A DNA stretch of 64,000 nucleotides from Mitsuokella sp047974105 (GTDB lineage Bacteria > Bacillota > Negativicutes > Selenomonadales > Selenomonadaceae). The notes under the pieces are model-generated. The model saw nothing but the letters and a program-made list of their open reading frames with translations. It was not told where the DNA came from and did no database searches. Where the stretch lies: assembly GCF_047974105.1 (NCBI RefSeq), contig NZ_JBHYRS010000003.1, forward strand, positions 186,001-250,000, written 5' to 3'. Position numbers and translations under genes: made by a program. Positions 1 to 9,176 of this stretch are shown piece after piece (position 1 is the first letter of the stretch; the number at the start of each line of letters is the position of its first letter).

Positions 1-449
1 CCGCCGACAAACCGGGTGTGACGCGCGCAAAACAGTGGATTAAGATCGGCGCTTCGCTTGACCTTCTCGATACGCCGGGCATTCTCTGGCCAAAGTTTGA
101 GGACCAGACCGTGGGCCTTAAGCTCGCGTTTACGGGAGCCATCAACGATGATATTTACGACCGCGAGCAGGTCACGGCCCTGCTTTTATCCGTCATGCGC
201 CGCGATTATCCCGAGCGTCTGCAGGAACGCTTTAAATTCAAGGGCGAGATGCCGGAAGACGGTCTCGCGCTTCTCGAGGCCATCGGCCGCAAGCGCGGCT
301 GCCTCGTGAAGGGCGGTGTCGTGGACCTTGAAAAGGCGCAGAATATCGTGCTGACGGAGTTCCGCAGCGGCAAACTCGGACTTGTGACGCTTGACGAAGT
401 TCCAGAAATGCCTAAAGTGCCGGAAGGCGGGTGCACAGAATCAAAATGA
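1..449 (+). CDS. rbgA: Ribosome biogenesis GTPase RbgA (YlqF), 3' part
   Basis: This gene is cut by the left edge, leaving about 148 of the roughly 285 residues usual for the family. The remaining protein opens with the PGVTRAKQW switch region and then LDTPGILWP, the G3 (DxPG) motif of circularly permuted YlqF/RbgA GTPases, so the G4, G5 and G1 motifs lie outside. The C-terminal helical part follows and matches the RNA-binding half of the family. RbgA proteins act late in assembly of the large ribosomal subunit (family knowledge). The stop overlaps the rnhB start as ATGA, which points to one transcription unit; rbgA-rnhB is a common Firmicutes neighbourhood. Confidence 0.9.
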   Translation, partial: ADKPGVTRAKQWIKIGASLDLLDTPGILWPKFEDQTVGLKLAFTGAINDDIYDREQVTALLLSVMRRDYPERLQERFKFKGEMPEDGLALLEAIGRKRGCLVKGGVVDLEKAQNIVLTEFRSGKLGLVTLDEVPEMPKVPEGGCTESK

Positions 450-1219
450 AAGCAATTGCAGATTATACGATAAAAGAGCTTGAGGCGGCCCTGAATTCTG
501 GTGAGGTCAGTGAGGAATTCCTCGCGGCCTGCCGGGAAGATTCGCGCAAGGCCACGGCAAGACTCGTGCACCGCTATGAAAAAATGCAGGCCGAACACGC
601 GCGGCTTCTTTCGATGTATGCTTATGAGCATGAGGCATGGAAAGAGGGATACGAGATTGTCGCGGGCGTTGATGAGGCAGGACGCGGCCCCTTGGCTGGT
701 CCTGTTTCAGTCGCGGCCGTCATCCTGCCACATGATCTTTGTCTGCCGAAGCTCAACGATTCGAAGAAAATCTCAGCCAAGGTCCGCGAGGAACTTTTTG
801 ACGAGATTCAGGAAAAGGCCCTTGCCGTGGGCACGGCTCTCATTGATGCGCAGACCATCGACCGCGTCAATATCTATCAGGCGACGATCAATGGCATGTA
901 CGAGGCCATTTTCTCCCTGCGGCCGGAGCCGCAGAAGGTCCTCATCGATGCCGTGCCGCTTGAAAATCTGCCAATGCCGTCTCTGCCCATCATCAAGGGC
1001 GATGCAAAATCGGCTTCGATTGCGGCCGCTTCCATCATTGCCAAAGTCACGCGTGACAGGCTTATGGATGAATACGATAAGATTTATCCGGAATACGGCT
1101 TTGCACAGCATAAGGGGTATGGTACGGCCCAGCATATTGAAGCCTTAAAAAAATATGGTCCCTGTCCCATTCACCGCCGTTCTTTTGAACCGGTTCGTTC
1201 ACTGGTACGAGATTTTTGA
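446..1219 (+). CDS. rnhB: Ribonuclease HII
   Basis: RNase HII cuts RNA in RNA-DNA hybrids and starts the removal of single ribonucleotides misincorporated in DNA. The 257-residue product shows the catalytic DEAGRGPLAGP motif near residue 78, a conserved NDSKK, a second acidic site in GDAKSASIAAASI and the C-terminal GYGTAQH block, so the active site looks intact. About 70 residues precede the catalytic motif, as in the longer Bacillus-type enzymes. I chose the ATG at 446 because it overlaps the rbgA stop as ATGA and has a GGCGGG stretch about 14 bases upstream. The alternative GTG at 431 would abut its purine-rich stretch too closely. Confidence 0.95.
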   Translation: MKAIADYTIKELEAALNSGEVSEEFLAACREDSRKATARLVHRYEKMQAEHARLLSMYAYEHEAWKEGYEIVAGVDEAGRGPLAGPVSVAAVILPHDLCLPKLNDSKKISAKVREELFDEIQEKALAVGTALIDAQTIDRVNIYQATINGMYEAIFSLRPEPQKVLIDAVPLENLPMPSLPIIKGDAKSASIAAASIIAKVTRDRLMDEYDKIYPEYGFAQHKGYGTAQHIEALKKYGPCPIHRRSFEPVRSLVRDF

Positions 1220-1223
1220 TGGC

Positions 1224-1252
1224 TTGACTATCTCCAGTAGACATTCTATAAT
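1224..1252 (+). promoter_or_regulatory. Sigma-A-type promoter for yraN
   Basis: TTGACT at 1224-1229 and a perfect TATAAT at 1247-1252 are separated by 17 bases, directly after the rnhB stop. It would start transcription about 40 bases before yraN. Confidence 0.8.
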
Positions 1253-1300
1253 AAATCTATAAGAATTAATAGCAATTTTGTCTAAAATGGAGAAAAGACG

Positions 1301-1666
1301 ATGGCAACAAATGATGCGAAACTGCTGGGCAGTCAGGGAGAAGAAGCGGCTGCCGCTTTTTTAGAACGTCAGGGTCACGCAATCCTTGCGCGCAATTTTC
1401 GTACGCCGCAGGGGGAAATCGATATCATTACGCGCCTCGGACAGACTGTCGTCTTTGTCGAAGTCAAGACAAGGCGTACGCGCCGCTTTGGGCGGCCGGC
1501 CGCGGCTGTCGGCTATCATAAACAACAGAAAATCATCCAGTCTGCACGCTGGTTTCTGCGGCAGAGGCATCTAGAGAGCTGCCTCTGTCGTTTTGATGTC
1601 TTAGAGGTCTATGCAGCGGGGAAAACGTGGTCCTTCAATCATCTGCGGGGAGCCTTTGAGGTGTGA
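1301..1666 (+). CDS. yraN: UPF0102 family protein YraN
   Basis: This 121-residue protein belongs to UPF0102, a small restriction-endonuclease-fold family. Visible hallmarks are the N-terminal GSQGEEAAAAFLERQG helix, ARNFRTPQGEIDII and VVFVEVKTR, which together carry the E, D and ExK residues expected of a PD-(D/E)xK nuclease core. The cellular role is not established, although the family is widely conserved beside rnhB and comM/yifB, as here. The ATG has a GGAGAAAAG ribosome site six bases upstream, and the gene follows a strong promoter. Confidence 0.9.
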   Translation: MATNDAKLLGSQGEEAAAAFLERQGHAILARNFRTPQGEIDIITRLGQTVVFVEVKTRRTRRFGRPAAAVGYHKQQKIIQSARWFLRQRHLESCLCRFDVLEVYAAGKTWSFNHLRGAFEV

Positions 1667-1701
1667 ATAGGAAAAGAAAGACGGAGTGAGGAGGGATTCT
1701 C

Positions 1702-3231
1702 TTGTTTGCAAGGTCTTTTGGCGGTACGACGCTCGGCGTCGACGGCCTCATCATTGCGGTAGAAGTCGATTCGGCGGCGGGGCTGCCGGCTTTTGATATC
1801 GTCGGACTGCCCGACACATCCGTGCGCGAGTCAAAAGAGCGCGTGCGCACGGCCATACGCAATGCGGGCATTCAGCTGCGGCAGGAAAAAGTCACCATCA
1901 ATCTCGCGCCGGCCGGCATTCGCAAGGACAGTCCCGGACTTGATCTGCCGATTGCCATGGGGCTTTTGGCGGCTTACGGCGTTTTGCCGGCAGACTGCCT
2001 GCAGAAATCTTTTTTTGCGGCGGAGCTGTCGCTTGAAGGGGAGTGCCGGCCTGTACGCGGCATCCTGCCGATGGTCATCGCAGCGCGGAAAGAGGGGCTG
2101 ACTTCCGTCTTTGTCGCGCGCGGCAATGCCAATGAAGCTTTGCTCGTTGAGGGCATTCAGGTTTATGTACTCGACCATCTGCGCCAGGCCGTGGCTTTTT
2201 TCAACGGACAGGAAGCCCTGCAGCCTGCCGCGCCGGATGAAGGAGAGGAAGATTCGCCGCTTCTGGAGGATTTTGCCGATGTGCAGGGACAGTTTCAGGC
2301 CAAGCGGGCCCTTGAGATTGCTGCCGCGGGCGGCCACAATCTCCTGATGGTCGGCGTGCCGGGCTCCGGCAAGACGATGCTCGCGCGGCGCCTGAGCTCC
2401 ATCCTGCCGCGCCTGAGGCGCGAAGAGGCCTTGGAAGTCACAAAAATTTACAGCATTGCCGGGCTCCTGCCGCAGGGCGGCGGCCTTGTGCGGCAGAGGC
2501 CGTTCCGCAGTCCGCATCATACGACATCCATGGTTGCGATGATTGGCGGCGGCAGTGTTCCGCGGCCCGGTGAAGTCACGCTTGCCCATCACGGCGTGTT
2601 GTTTCTCGACGAACTGCCCGAGTTTTCCAAGGCGACGCTCGAAGTCCTGCGGCAGCCGCTTGAGGACAGGGCCGTGACGATTTCACGCGTGCATGCTTCG
2701 CTGACATTTCCCTCGAGCATGATTCTCGTCTGCGCGATGAATCCCTGTCCCTGCGGTTATTACGGCGATGAAGAGGGCGGCAGAACCTGTGAGTGTTCCC
2801 CTGGCGAAATCCGGCGTTACACGCGGCGCATTTCAGGTCCCTTGCTCGACCGCATCGACATCCATATCCGCGTGCCGCGCGTCAAGTACCAGGAACTGTC
2901 TTCCACGAAAAAGGCGGAATCATCGGCGAGCATCCGCAGCCGCGTGGAAGCGGCAAGGGCTAAGCAGACGGCAAGACTGCACTCTTACGGCATTTTCTGC
3001 AATGCTCAGATGAATCATGCCATTTTAAAGAGAACCTGTTTTTTGACACAGGATGCGCAGCAGCTTCTCGAGATGGCGTTCCGGCGCATGAATCTTTCGG
3101 CGCGTTCGTATGACCGTATCATCAAAGTCGGCCGCACGATTGCGGACCTCGACGACGCCAAAAATATCGAGGCCAAACACATCGCGGAAGCCGTGCAGCT
3201 GCGCAACGATGTCGGATTGTCGGTTGAGTGA
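1702..3231 (+). CDS. YifB/ComM family Mg-chelatase-like AAA+ ATPase
   Basis: The 509-residue protein has the three parts of the YifB/ComM family. An N-terminal Lon-protease-like fold covers about 1-170. An AAA+ module has its Walker A GVPGSGKT near residue 218 and the Walker B FLDELPEF. The C-terminal Mg-chelatase domain follows a cysteine cluster CPCGYYGDEEGGRTCEC that probably binds a metal. ComM in gamma-proteobacteria is a branch-migration helicase used in natural transformation; whether that holds here is inference. The start is a TTG with AGGAGG seven bases upstream. It lies 35 bases after yraN, probably in the same transcript. Confidence 0.92.
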   Translation: MFARSFGGTTLGVDGLIIAVEVDSAAGLPAFDIVGLPDTSVRESKERVRTAIRNAGIQLRQEKVTINLAPAGIRKDSPGLDLPIAMGLLAAYGVLPADCLQKSFFAAELSLEGECRPVRGILPMVIAARKEGLTSVFVARGNANEALLVEGIQVYVLDHLRQAVAFFNGQEALQPAAPDEGEEDSPLLEDFADVQGQFQAKRALEIAAAGGHNLLMVGVPGSGKTMLARRLSSILPRLRREEALEVTKIYSIAGLLPQGGGLVRQRPFRSPHHTTSMVAMIGGGSVPRPGEVTLAHHGVLFLDELPEFSKATLEVLRQPLEDRAVTISRVHASLTFPSSMILVCAMNPCPCGYYGDEEGGRTCECSPGEIRRYTRRISGPLLDRIDIHIRVPRVKYQELSSTKKAESSASIRSRVEAARAKQTARLHSYGIFCNAQMNHAILKRTCFLTQDAQQLLEMAFRRMNLSARSYDRIIKVGRTIADLDDAKNIEAKHIAEAVQLRNDVGLSVE

Positions 3232-3245
3232 ATCTATTGTATAAT
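3217..3245 (+). promoter_or_regulatory. Promoter for priA
   Basis: TTGTCG (3217-3222) and a perfect TATAAT (3240-3245) are spaced by 17 bases and overlap the end of the yifB-like gene. The -35 matches the consensus at four of six bases. Confidence 0.6.
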
Positions 3246-3284
3246 GGGGAGTATATTCTATAGAAGAAATAAGGAATCGCTAGT

Positions 3285-5702
3285 ATGAAGACAGCCGATG
3301 TTTTCGTAAATATCCCCGTCAAGAGCATTGCACGGGCTTATACGTACCGTGTGCCGGACAGCCTCGCGCAAATTGAGGCTGGCTGGCGCGTTTTTGTGCC
3401 GTTTGGCGGCCGCAAGGTCGAGGGTTTTGTCGTCGAGACACACGAGGGCGCAAAGGAACCGGAAGGCATCAAGCTCAAGGATATCATCGCGGCCGTCGAT
3501 GAGGAAGGCTGGTTCTCGCCGCAGATGATCCGCGTGGCACGCTGGCTCGCGAATTTTTATCTCTGTTCTCTGGCAGAAATCATGCGCCTCTTTATGCCGG
3601 GCAAGAGCGGCCTGCATATTTCCGTACTTTATGAGGCCGATGAGTCGCAGGCACAGCATATCCTCATGAATATGCCGGCCTGCAGGGCAATCTTCTATTA
3701 TCTGTTACAGGAAGGGCCGCAAAAAAAGTCGGCACTGGCAAAAGCTCTGCCGGAATGGCAGGACGGTCTTGCCGATATGCTCGACAAGATGCAGAAATAT
3801 CATATCGTGCATAAGGAATACGAAGCGCAGAAGCGCGATGCCGCACAGTATGAGCGCTTTGTCGTGCTGACAGCAGAAGTGACGCCGGAGCTTTTGCAGC
3901 AGTTTCATCGCAAAAAGGCACAGGCACATCTGCTGAAACTGCTGCAGGAACGTCCTCAGCAGAGTATGGCAGAGCTCAAAGAACAGCAGGTGACGCCGGC
4001 AACGGTTAAGAACCTTGCGGAGACGGGCCTCATTGAGCTGCGCCGCCGCCGCGTCCTGCGCGACAGCTACCGCGGGGCAAAGGCGAAAAAGCAGCAGATT
4101 GAGCTCACGGATGACCAGCAGCAGGTTGTGCACGCTGTAATGCCGGCTATCGAGGCGGCAAAATATCAGGGCTTTTTATTGAAGGGCGTCACGGGCAGCG
4201 GCAAGACGCAGGTCTATATCGAGCTCGCGGAAAAAGTCCGTGCGGCCGGGCGCCGCGTCATTGTGCTCGTGCCGGAAATCGCGCTGACAGGTCAGGTCGT
4301 TATGGCCTTCAAAGCGTATTTCCCCGATGACCTCGTCGTCGTGCACAGCCGGCTGAGTCTTGCCGAGCGCAATGATGCGATTCTGCGCGTGCGGCGCGCG
4401 GAAGCCGGCATTATCATCGGTGCGCGTTCGGCCCTTTTTACACCGGCTGAAGATATCGGTCTGATCATCCTCGATGAGGAACAGGACATGAGCTACAAGC
4501 AGGACGAATCGCCGCGCTACCATGCACGCGTTGTGGCGGAGGAAATTGCCAAAGTAAATGACGCCGTTCTGCTGCTCGGCAGCGCGACGCCGTCCCTTGA
4601 GTCGTATTACCGCGCCAAGACAGGGGAGTTCACACTTTTAAATATGCCGCGCCGCATTGGCGATATGCCCTTGCCTGTTGTGCATTGCGTGGATATGCGT
4701 CAGGAACTGCATATGGGCAATCGCCACATCATCTCGCGTGCCCTGCAGGAACTCATCGAAAGGACCATTGCGCACCGTCAGCAGGTCATCATCATGCTGA
4801 ACCGCCGCGGTTTTTCGACCTTTGTCATGTGCCGTTCGTGCGGCGAGGTCATCCGCTGCCGTTACTGCGGCCTGCCGCTCGTCTATCATAAGAACGGACA
4901 GCTAAAGTGCCATCACTGCGATGTACAGGAACCTGTGCCCGATATCTGCCCGAAGTGCGGCAGCCGCTATATCAAGTATTTTGGCTCCGGTACGGAAAAA
5001 CTTGAACAGGAACTAAGAGAGCTTGTGCCTTCTGCACGCGTCATCCGCATGGACCGCGATACGACCACGTCAAAATTCGCGCATCAGGAAATCCTTGAGA
5101 GCTTCCGGCGCGGCGAGTACGATATCCTGCTCGGCACGCAGATGGTCGCGAAGGGGCACGACATCCCCAATGTCACGGCTGTCGGCGTTATCAGCGCGGA
5201 TTCCAGCCTCAATATGCCGGATTTCCGCGCAGCGGAGCGCTGTTTCATGCTGATTACACAGACAGCAGGCCGTGCCGGCCGCCATGAGCAGCGCGGCGAA
5301 GTCGTCATCCAGACGTACAATCCCACGCATTATGCCGTGGCCTGCGGCATTCGGCAGGATTATGAGGGCTTCTTCCAAAAAGAACTCGCCCTGCGCAAAG
5401 AACTTTTTTATCCGCCTTTCAGCCGCCTCGTCAAGCTCCTCTATCAGGATGAGGACGAGACAAAAGCGCGTGACAGAGCCACGGCGCTAGTCAAGGCGTT
5501 TGAACTTCATTTTGCAGGACAGCGCGGCCATCAGATCATCGGGCCGGCACCGGCGGTCATTGCCTGCTTCCGCGGCATTTACCGCTTTGTCGTGCTCATC
5601 AAGACCATGGACCTTGATGCTGTACATGACTTTCTCAAAGAAGAAAAACTTCATTTGCGCGCCGATGTCGCCATTGATATCGACCCGATTACCATGTTCT
5701 AA
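3285..5702 (+). CDS. priA: Primosomal replication restart helicase PriA
   Basis: PriA recognises stalled or recombined forks and reloads the replicative helicase. The 805-residue length is normal for Firmicutes. The N-terminal part (about 1-110) matches the 3'-end DNA-binding domain. Superfamily 2 helicase motifs follow: Walker A GVTGSGKTQ near residue 301, DEEQ near 395 and GSATPSLES. Eight cysteines between about 516 and 557 (CRSCGEVIRCRYC, then CHHC and CPKC) form the two zinc sites. A GTQMVAKGHD motif and the QTAGRAGR arginine-finger region complete the helicase. It is flanked by its own promoter and terminator, so it is probably transcribed alone. Confidence 0.97.
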   Translation: MKTADVFVNIPVKSIARAYTYRVPDSLAQIEAGWRVFVPFGGRKVEGFVVETHEGAKEPEGIKLKDIIAAVDEEGWFSPQMIRVARWLANFYLCSLAEIMRLFMPGKSGLHISVLYEADESQAQHILMNMPACRAIFYYLLQEGPQKKSALAKALPEWQDGLADMLDKMQKYHIVHKEYEAQKRDAAQYERFVVLTAEVTPELLQQFHRKKAQAHLLKLLQERPQQSMAELKEQQVTPATVKNLAETGLIELRRRRVLRDSYRGAKAKKQQIELTDDQQQVVHAVMPAIEAAKYQGFLLKGVTGSGKTQVYIELAEKVRAAGRRVIVLVPEIALTGQVVMAFKAYFPDDLVVVHSRLSLAERNDAILRVRRAEAGIIIGARSALFTPAEDIGLIILDEEQDMSYKQDESPRYHARVVAEEIAKVNDAVLLLGSATPSLESYYRAKTGEFTLLNMPRRIGDMPLPVVHCVDMRQELHMGNRHIISRALQELIERTIAHRQQVIIMLNRRGFSTFVMCRSCGEVIRCRYCGLPLVYHKNGQLKCHHCDVQEPVPDICPKCGSRYIKYFGSGTEKLEQELRELVPSARVIRMDRDTTTSKFAHQEILESFRRGEYDILLGTQMVAKGHDIPNVTAVGVISADSSLNMPDFRAAERCFMLITQTAGRAGRHEQRGEVVIQTYNPTHYAVACGIRQDYEGFFQKELALRKELFYPPFSRLVKLLYQDEDETKARDRATALVKAFELHFAGQRGHQIIGPAPAVIACFRGIYRFVVLIKTMDLDAVHDFLKEEKLHLRADVAIDIDPITMF

Positions 5703-5706
5703 AACT

Positions 5707-5740
5707 CCGCCTGTCCCTTTCGGCAGGCGGTTCTCTTTTT
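5707..5740 (+). terminator. Rho-independent terminator after priA
   Basis: The arms CCGCCTG (5707-5713) and CAGGCGG (5724-5730) enclose a ten-base loop and are followed by TTCTCTTTTT. Confidence 0.85.
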
Positions 5741-5751
5741 GGGTGGATATG

Positions 5752-5760
5752 TGCTATAAT
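5752..5760 (+). promoter_or_regulatory. Extended -10 promoter for gatCAB
   Basis: TGCTATAAT is a perfect extended -10 element about 50 bases before gatC. No good -35 is visible, as is common for extended -10 promoters; the upstream bases are the T tract of the priA terminator. Confidence 0.65.
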
Positions 5761-5814
5761 AGAACCGTGTTTTTATTTTTTCACAAATGCAATTTTGGAT
5801 GGTGAATTAAGAAT

Positions 5815-6105
5815 ATGAAAGTAACGAAAGAAGATCTCGAGAACGTCGCTGTTCTCTCCCGCCTTTCGGTGCCGGCGGACAAGGCCGAGACGTATATCAA
5901 GCAGATGGATTCCATTCTGACGTACATGGATAATCTCTCGCAGGTTGATACGGAAAACGTCAAGCCGACCACGTACGCCCTGCCGATGCAGAATGTCTTC
6001 CGTGAAGATGTTGTGAAGCCGTCGCTGCCGCGTGAGGAAGCCCTTGCTAACGCACCGCTGCAGGAAGATGGTTATTTCAAGGTGCCGAAGGTACTTGAGG
6101 ACTGA
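5815..6105 (+). CDS. gatC: Asp-tRNA(Asn)/Glu-tRNA(Gln) amidotransferase subunit C
   Basis: GatC is the small scaffold that wraps around GatA in the GatCAB transamidosome. The 96-residue product has the family features: ENVAVLSRLSV near the N-terminus, a MDSILTYMDNLSQVDTENV stretch, and LREDV-like FREDVVKPSL followed by a C-terminal GYFKVPKVLE. It is first in a tight gatC-gatA-gatB operon with gaps of 14 and -1 bases. Presence of GatCAB implies that Gln-tRNA, Asn-tRNA or both are made by amidation in this organism. Confidence 0.95.
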   Translation: MKVTKEDLENVAVLSRLSVPADKAETYIKQMDSILTYMDNLSQVDTENVKPTTYALPMQNVFREDVVKPSLPREEALANAPLQEDGYFKVPKVLED

Positions 6106-6119
6106 CGGAGGGGAAGACT

Positions 6120-7589
6120 GTGAGATTATATGACAAACCGGCGCATGTCCTGCACGACATGCTCGTTAAGAAAGAAATCACTTCGACCGAGCTCACGAAG
6201 GACGTGCTTGCGCGCATCGATGAGGTCGAGGGCGACGTTGAAGCGTATCTGACGATTACGCGCGAAGAGGCCCTTGCTCAGGCCGCTGCGGTCGACGAAA
6301 AGATTGCCAAGGGGGAGGAAATCTCCTTCCTCGAGGGCATTCCGGGCGCCATCAAGGACAATATCTGCACGAAAGGCATGAAGACGACGTGCGCTTCGAA
6401 AATTCTCGAGCATTTCGTGCCGCCTTACGATGCGACGGTCATGACGAAGCTCAAGAAAGAGAATCCGGTCATCCTCGGCAAGGCCAACATGGATGAGTTT
6501 GCCATGGGCGGTTCGACGGAGAATTCCGCTTACCATGTGACGCATAACCCGTGGCACCTTGACTGCGTGCCGGGAGGTTCTTCGGGCGGCAGCGCCGCAG
6601 CTGTCGCGGCCGGCACGGCCATCTGGGCCCTCGGCTCTGATACGGGCGGATCCATCCGCCAGCCGGCTTCGTTCTGCGGTGTCGTCGGCATGAAACCGAC
6701 GTACGGCCGCGTTTCGCGCTACGGCCTCGTCGCTTATGCATCTTCTCTCGACCAGATTGGCCCGCTGACGCGCGATGTGACGGACTGTGCGAATATCCTG
6801 AACATCATTGCCGGCCACGACGAGATGGATTCGACGTCGAGCACGGCCGAGGTGCCGGACTACACGAAGTCCCTCGTCGAGGATGTCAAAGGCCTCAAAA
6901 TCGGCCTGCCGAAGGAGTACTTCGTCAAGGGCATGGACCCCGAGGTCGAGCAGGCCATCCGCACGGCCATCAAGAAGTACGAGGAGCTCGGTGCCGAGGT
7001 CGTCGAGATTTCGCTGCCGCATACGGAGTACGCGATTTCGACGTACTACCTGATTGCACCGGCCGAGGCTGCAACGAACCTCGAGCGTTACGACGGCGTC
7101 AGCTACGGCGAGCGCGTCGACGGCGAGGACCTCGTGCAGATGATGACGAATACGCGCGATGAGAAGTTCGGCGAGGAAGTCAAGCGCCGCATCATGATCG
7201 GCAACTACGCCCTTTCTGCCGGCTACTACGATGCCTATTACCTCAAGGCTCTGAAGGTCCGCACGCTTGTACAGCAGGATTATATGGAAGCCTTCAAGAA
7301 AGTCGATGTCATCATGGCTCCGACGGCCCCGACGCCGGCCTTCAAGATTGGCGAAATGATGGCAGACCCGCTGCAGATGTACCTGCAGGATGTCTGCACC
7401 GTACCACTCAACCTCGCCGGCCTGCCGGGCATCTCCATTCCGTGCGGCCGCAGCAGCAAGGGCCTGCCCATCGGCCTGCAGATCATCGGCAAGCCGCTCG
7501 CGGAGGAAACGCTCATCCGCACGGCTTATACGTATGAGCAGAGTCAGGACTACCATAACACGATGGCGAAGCTTGGAGGGAACAACTGA
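6120..7589 (+). CDS. gatA: Asp-tRNA(Asn)/Glu-tRNA(Gln) amidotransferase subunit A
   Basis: GatA is the amidase-signature subunit that releases ammonia from glutamine or asparagine. The 489 residues carry the Ser-cisSer-Lys triad: the lysine in IPGAIKDNIC near residue 80, a serine in GGSSGGSAAAVAAG near 155 and the nucleophile in SDTGGSIRQPA near 179. The start is GTG at 6120 with GGAGGGG about six bases upstream. The TGA stop overlaps the gatB ATG by one base, so translation of the two subunits is probably coupled. Confidence 0.97.
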   Translation: MRLYDKPAHVLHDMLVKKEITSTELTKDVLARIDEVEGDVEAYLTITREEALAQAAAVDEKIAKGEEISFLEGIPGAIKDNICTKGMKTTCASKILEHFVPPYDATVMTKLKKENPVILGKANMDEFAMGGSTENSAYHVTHNPWHLDCVPGGSSGGSAAAVAAGTAIWALGSDTGGSIRQPASFCGVVGMKPTYGRVSRYGLVAYASSLDQIGPLTRDVTDCANILNIIAGHDEMDSTSSTAEVPDYTKSLVEDVKGLKIGLPKEYFVKGMDPEVEQAIRTAIKKYEELGAEVVEISLPHTEYAISTYYLIAPAEAATNLERYDGVSYGERVDGEDLVQMMTNTRDEKFGEEVKRRIMIGNYALSAGYYDAYYLKALKVRTLVQQDYMEAFKKVDVIMAPTAPTPAFKIGEMMADPLQMYLQDVCTVPLNLAGLPGISIPCGRSSKGLPIGLQIIGKPLAEETLIRTAYTYEQSQDYHNTMAKLGGNN

Positions 7590-9031
7590 TGAAATACGAA
7601 GCAGTCATTGGCCTTGAGATCCACTGCGAACTCAAGACGAAAACGAAAATTTTCTGCGGCTGTGCCACGGGCTTCGGCGCCGAGCAGAACACGCATGTCT
7701 GCCCTGTGTGCCTCGGCCTGCCGGGCGTCCTGCCGACGGTCAACAAGCGCGTTGTCGAATTCGGCATCAAGGCCGGCCTCGCGACGAACTGCACGATTAA
7801 CAAGTACAGCAAATTCGACCGCAAGAACTACTACTATCCGGATTTGCCGAAAAACTGGCAGACGTCGCAGTATGACCTGCCGATTGCCGAGCACGGCTGG
7901 GTCGATATCGATGTCGACGGCGAGAAAAAACGCATCCGCTTGACGCGCATCCATATGGAAGAAGACGCCGGCAAGCTCGTGCATTCGGGCACGACAATCA
8001 AGGATTCCGCTTCGAGCAACGTCGACTACAACCGCACGGGCGTGCCGCTTCTCGAGATTGTTTCGGAGCCTGACCTGCGCTCTGCTGAAGAAGCCCGCGC
8101 CTACATGGAAAAGATCAAGGCTATCATGGAGTATATCGACGTGTCGAACTGCCGCATGGAAGAGGGCAATCTGCGTGCCGATATCAACGTCTCGCTGCGC
8201 CCGGCCGGCACGAAAGAGCTCGGCACGCGCACGGAGATGAAGAATATCAACTCCTTCAAGAATCTCGAAGATGCCATCAATTACGAGATTGAGCGTCAGG
8301 AAGAGGTGCTCGAGGACGGCGGCCATGTCATTCAGGAGACGCGCACGTTCGACCCGGCCCGCGGCATCACGCTGTCGATGCGCAGCAAGGAAAACGCACA
8401 CGACTACCGCTACATGCCGGAGCCGGACCTGCCGCCAATCGTCACGAGCGAAGAGACGATTGAAAAATACAGAAGCGAGCTGCCGGAACTGCCCGATGCC
8501 CGCCGCGCCCGCCTCGAAAAGGATTACGGCCTTTCGACGTACGATGCCGGCATCATCACGAGTTCGCGCGCAATGGCCGAGTACTTCGACGCCGTCGTCG
8601 CGACGGGTGCTGACCCGAAACTTGCGGCGAACTGGATCATGGGCGACCTCGCGAAGAACCTCAACGAGGACGGTCTCGACATCGCGAAGTCTCCGGTCAG
8701 CGCCGAACGTCTTGGCAAGATGATCGGTCTCATCATGAAGGACACGATTTCCGGCAAGATCGCGAAGAAGGTCTTCAAGGAGATGTGGACGAATCCGGAC
8801 GAGCCGGAGAAAATCGTCAAGGACAAGGGCCTCGTCCAGATCACGGATACGGGTGCCATCGAGGCAGCCGTCGACGCGGCCATTGCAGCCAATCCGAAGG
8901 CCGTCGCCGAGTACAAGGGCGGCAAGAAGAAGGCCATCGGCGCCCTCGTCGGTCAGGTCATGAAGGCCACGCGCGGCAAAGCCAATCCGCAAATGGTCAA
9001 CAAGATGCTTGCCGAAAAGCTCGCCGACTGA
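7589..9031 (+). CDS. gatB: Asp-tRNA(Asn)/Glu-tRNA(Gln) amidotransferase subunit B
   Basis: GatB activates the misacylated Glu- or Asp-tRNA with ATP and transfers ammonia to it. The 480-residue product begins EAVIGLEIHCELKT and contains the cysteine pattern CGC...CPVCLGLPG, a zinc site of the family, followed by YYYPDLPKNWQTSQYD. The C-terminal YqeY/tail domain ends with GQVMKATRGKANPQMVN, which binds the tRNA elbow. It is the last gene of the gatCAB operon and is followed by a strong terminator. Confidence 0.97.
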   Translation: MKYEAVIGLEIHCELKTKTKIFCGCATGFGAEQNTHVCPVCLGLPGVLPTVNKRVVEFGIKAGLATNCTINKYSKFDRKNYYYPDLPKNWQTSQYDLPIAEHGWVDIDVDGEKKRIRLTRIHMEEDAGKLVHSGTTIKDSASSNVDYNRTGVPLLEIVSEPDLRSAEEARAYMEKIKAIMEYIDVSNCRMEEGNLRADINVSLRPAGTKELGTRTEMKNINSFKNLEDAINYEIERQEEVLEDGGHVIQETRTFDPARGITLSMRSKENAHDYRYMPEPDLPPIVTSEETIEKYRSELPELPDARRARLEKDYGLSTYDAGIITSSRAMAEYFDAVVATGADPKLAANWIMGDLAKNLNEDGLDIAKSPVSAERLGKMIGLIMKDTISGKIAKKVFKEMWTNPDEPEKIVKDKGLVQITDTGAIEAAVDAAIAANPKAVAEYKGGKKKAIGALVGQVMKATRGKANPQMVNKMLAEKLAD

Positions 9032-9052
9032 TATATTGATATAGTAGGTAAG

Positions 9053-9080
9053 AAAACCTTCCCTTCGGGGAAGGTTTTTT
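9053..9080 (+). terminator. Terminator of the gatCAB operon
   Basis: An 11-bp perfect stem (9053-9063 with 9068-9078) closes on a TTCG tetraloop and runs into a T tract. Confidence 0.93.
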
Positions 9081-9106
9081 GCAGGAAAAAACGAAACTAT
9101 TATAAA
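9078..9106 (+). promoter_or_regulatory. Possible promoter for the HAD phosphatase gene
   Basis: TTTGCA (9078-9083) and TATAAA (9101-9106) are 17 bases apart just after the gatB terminator. Both boxes are imperfect. Confidence 0.4.
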
Positions 9107-9176
9107 GATAACAATAAATGCAGCATATGAAGCGATAGAATAAAATTCAGGAAAATTCAGGAAGGGGATCTTCTCT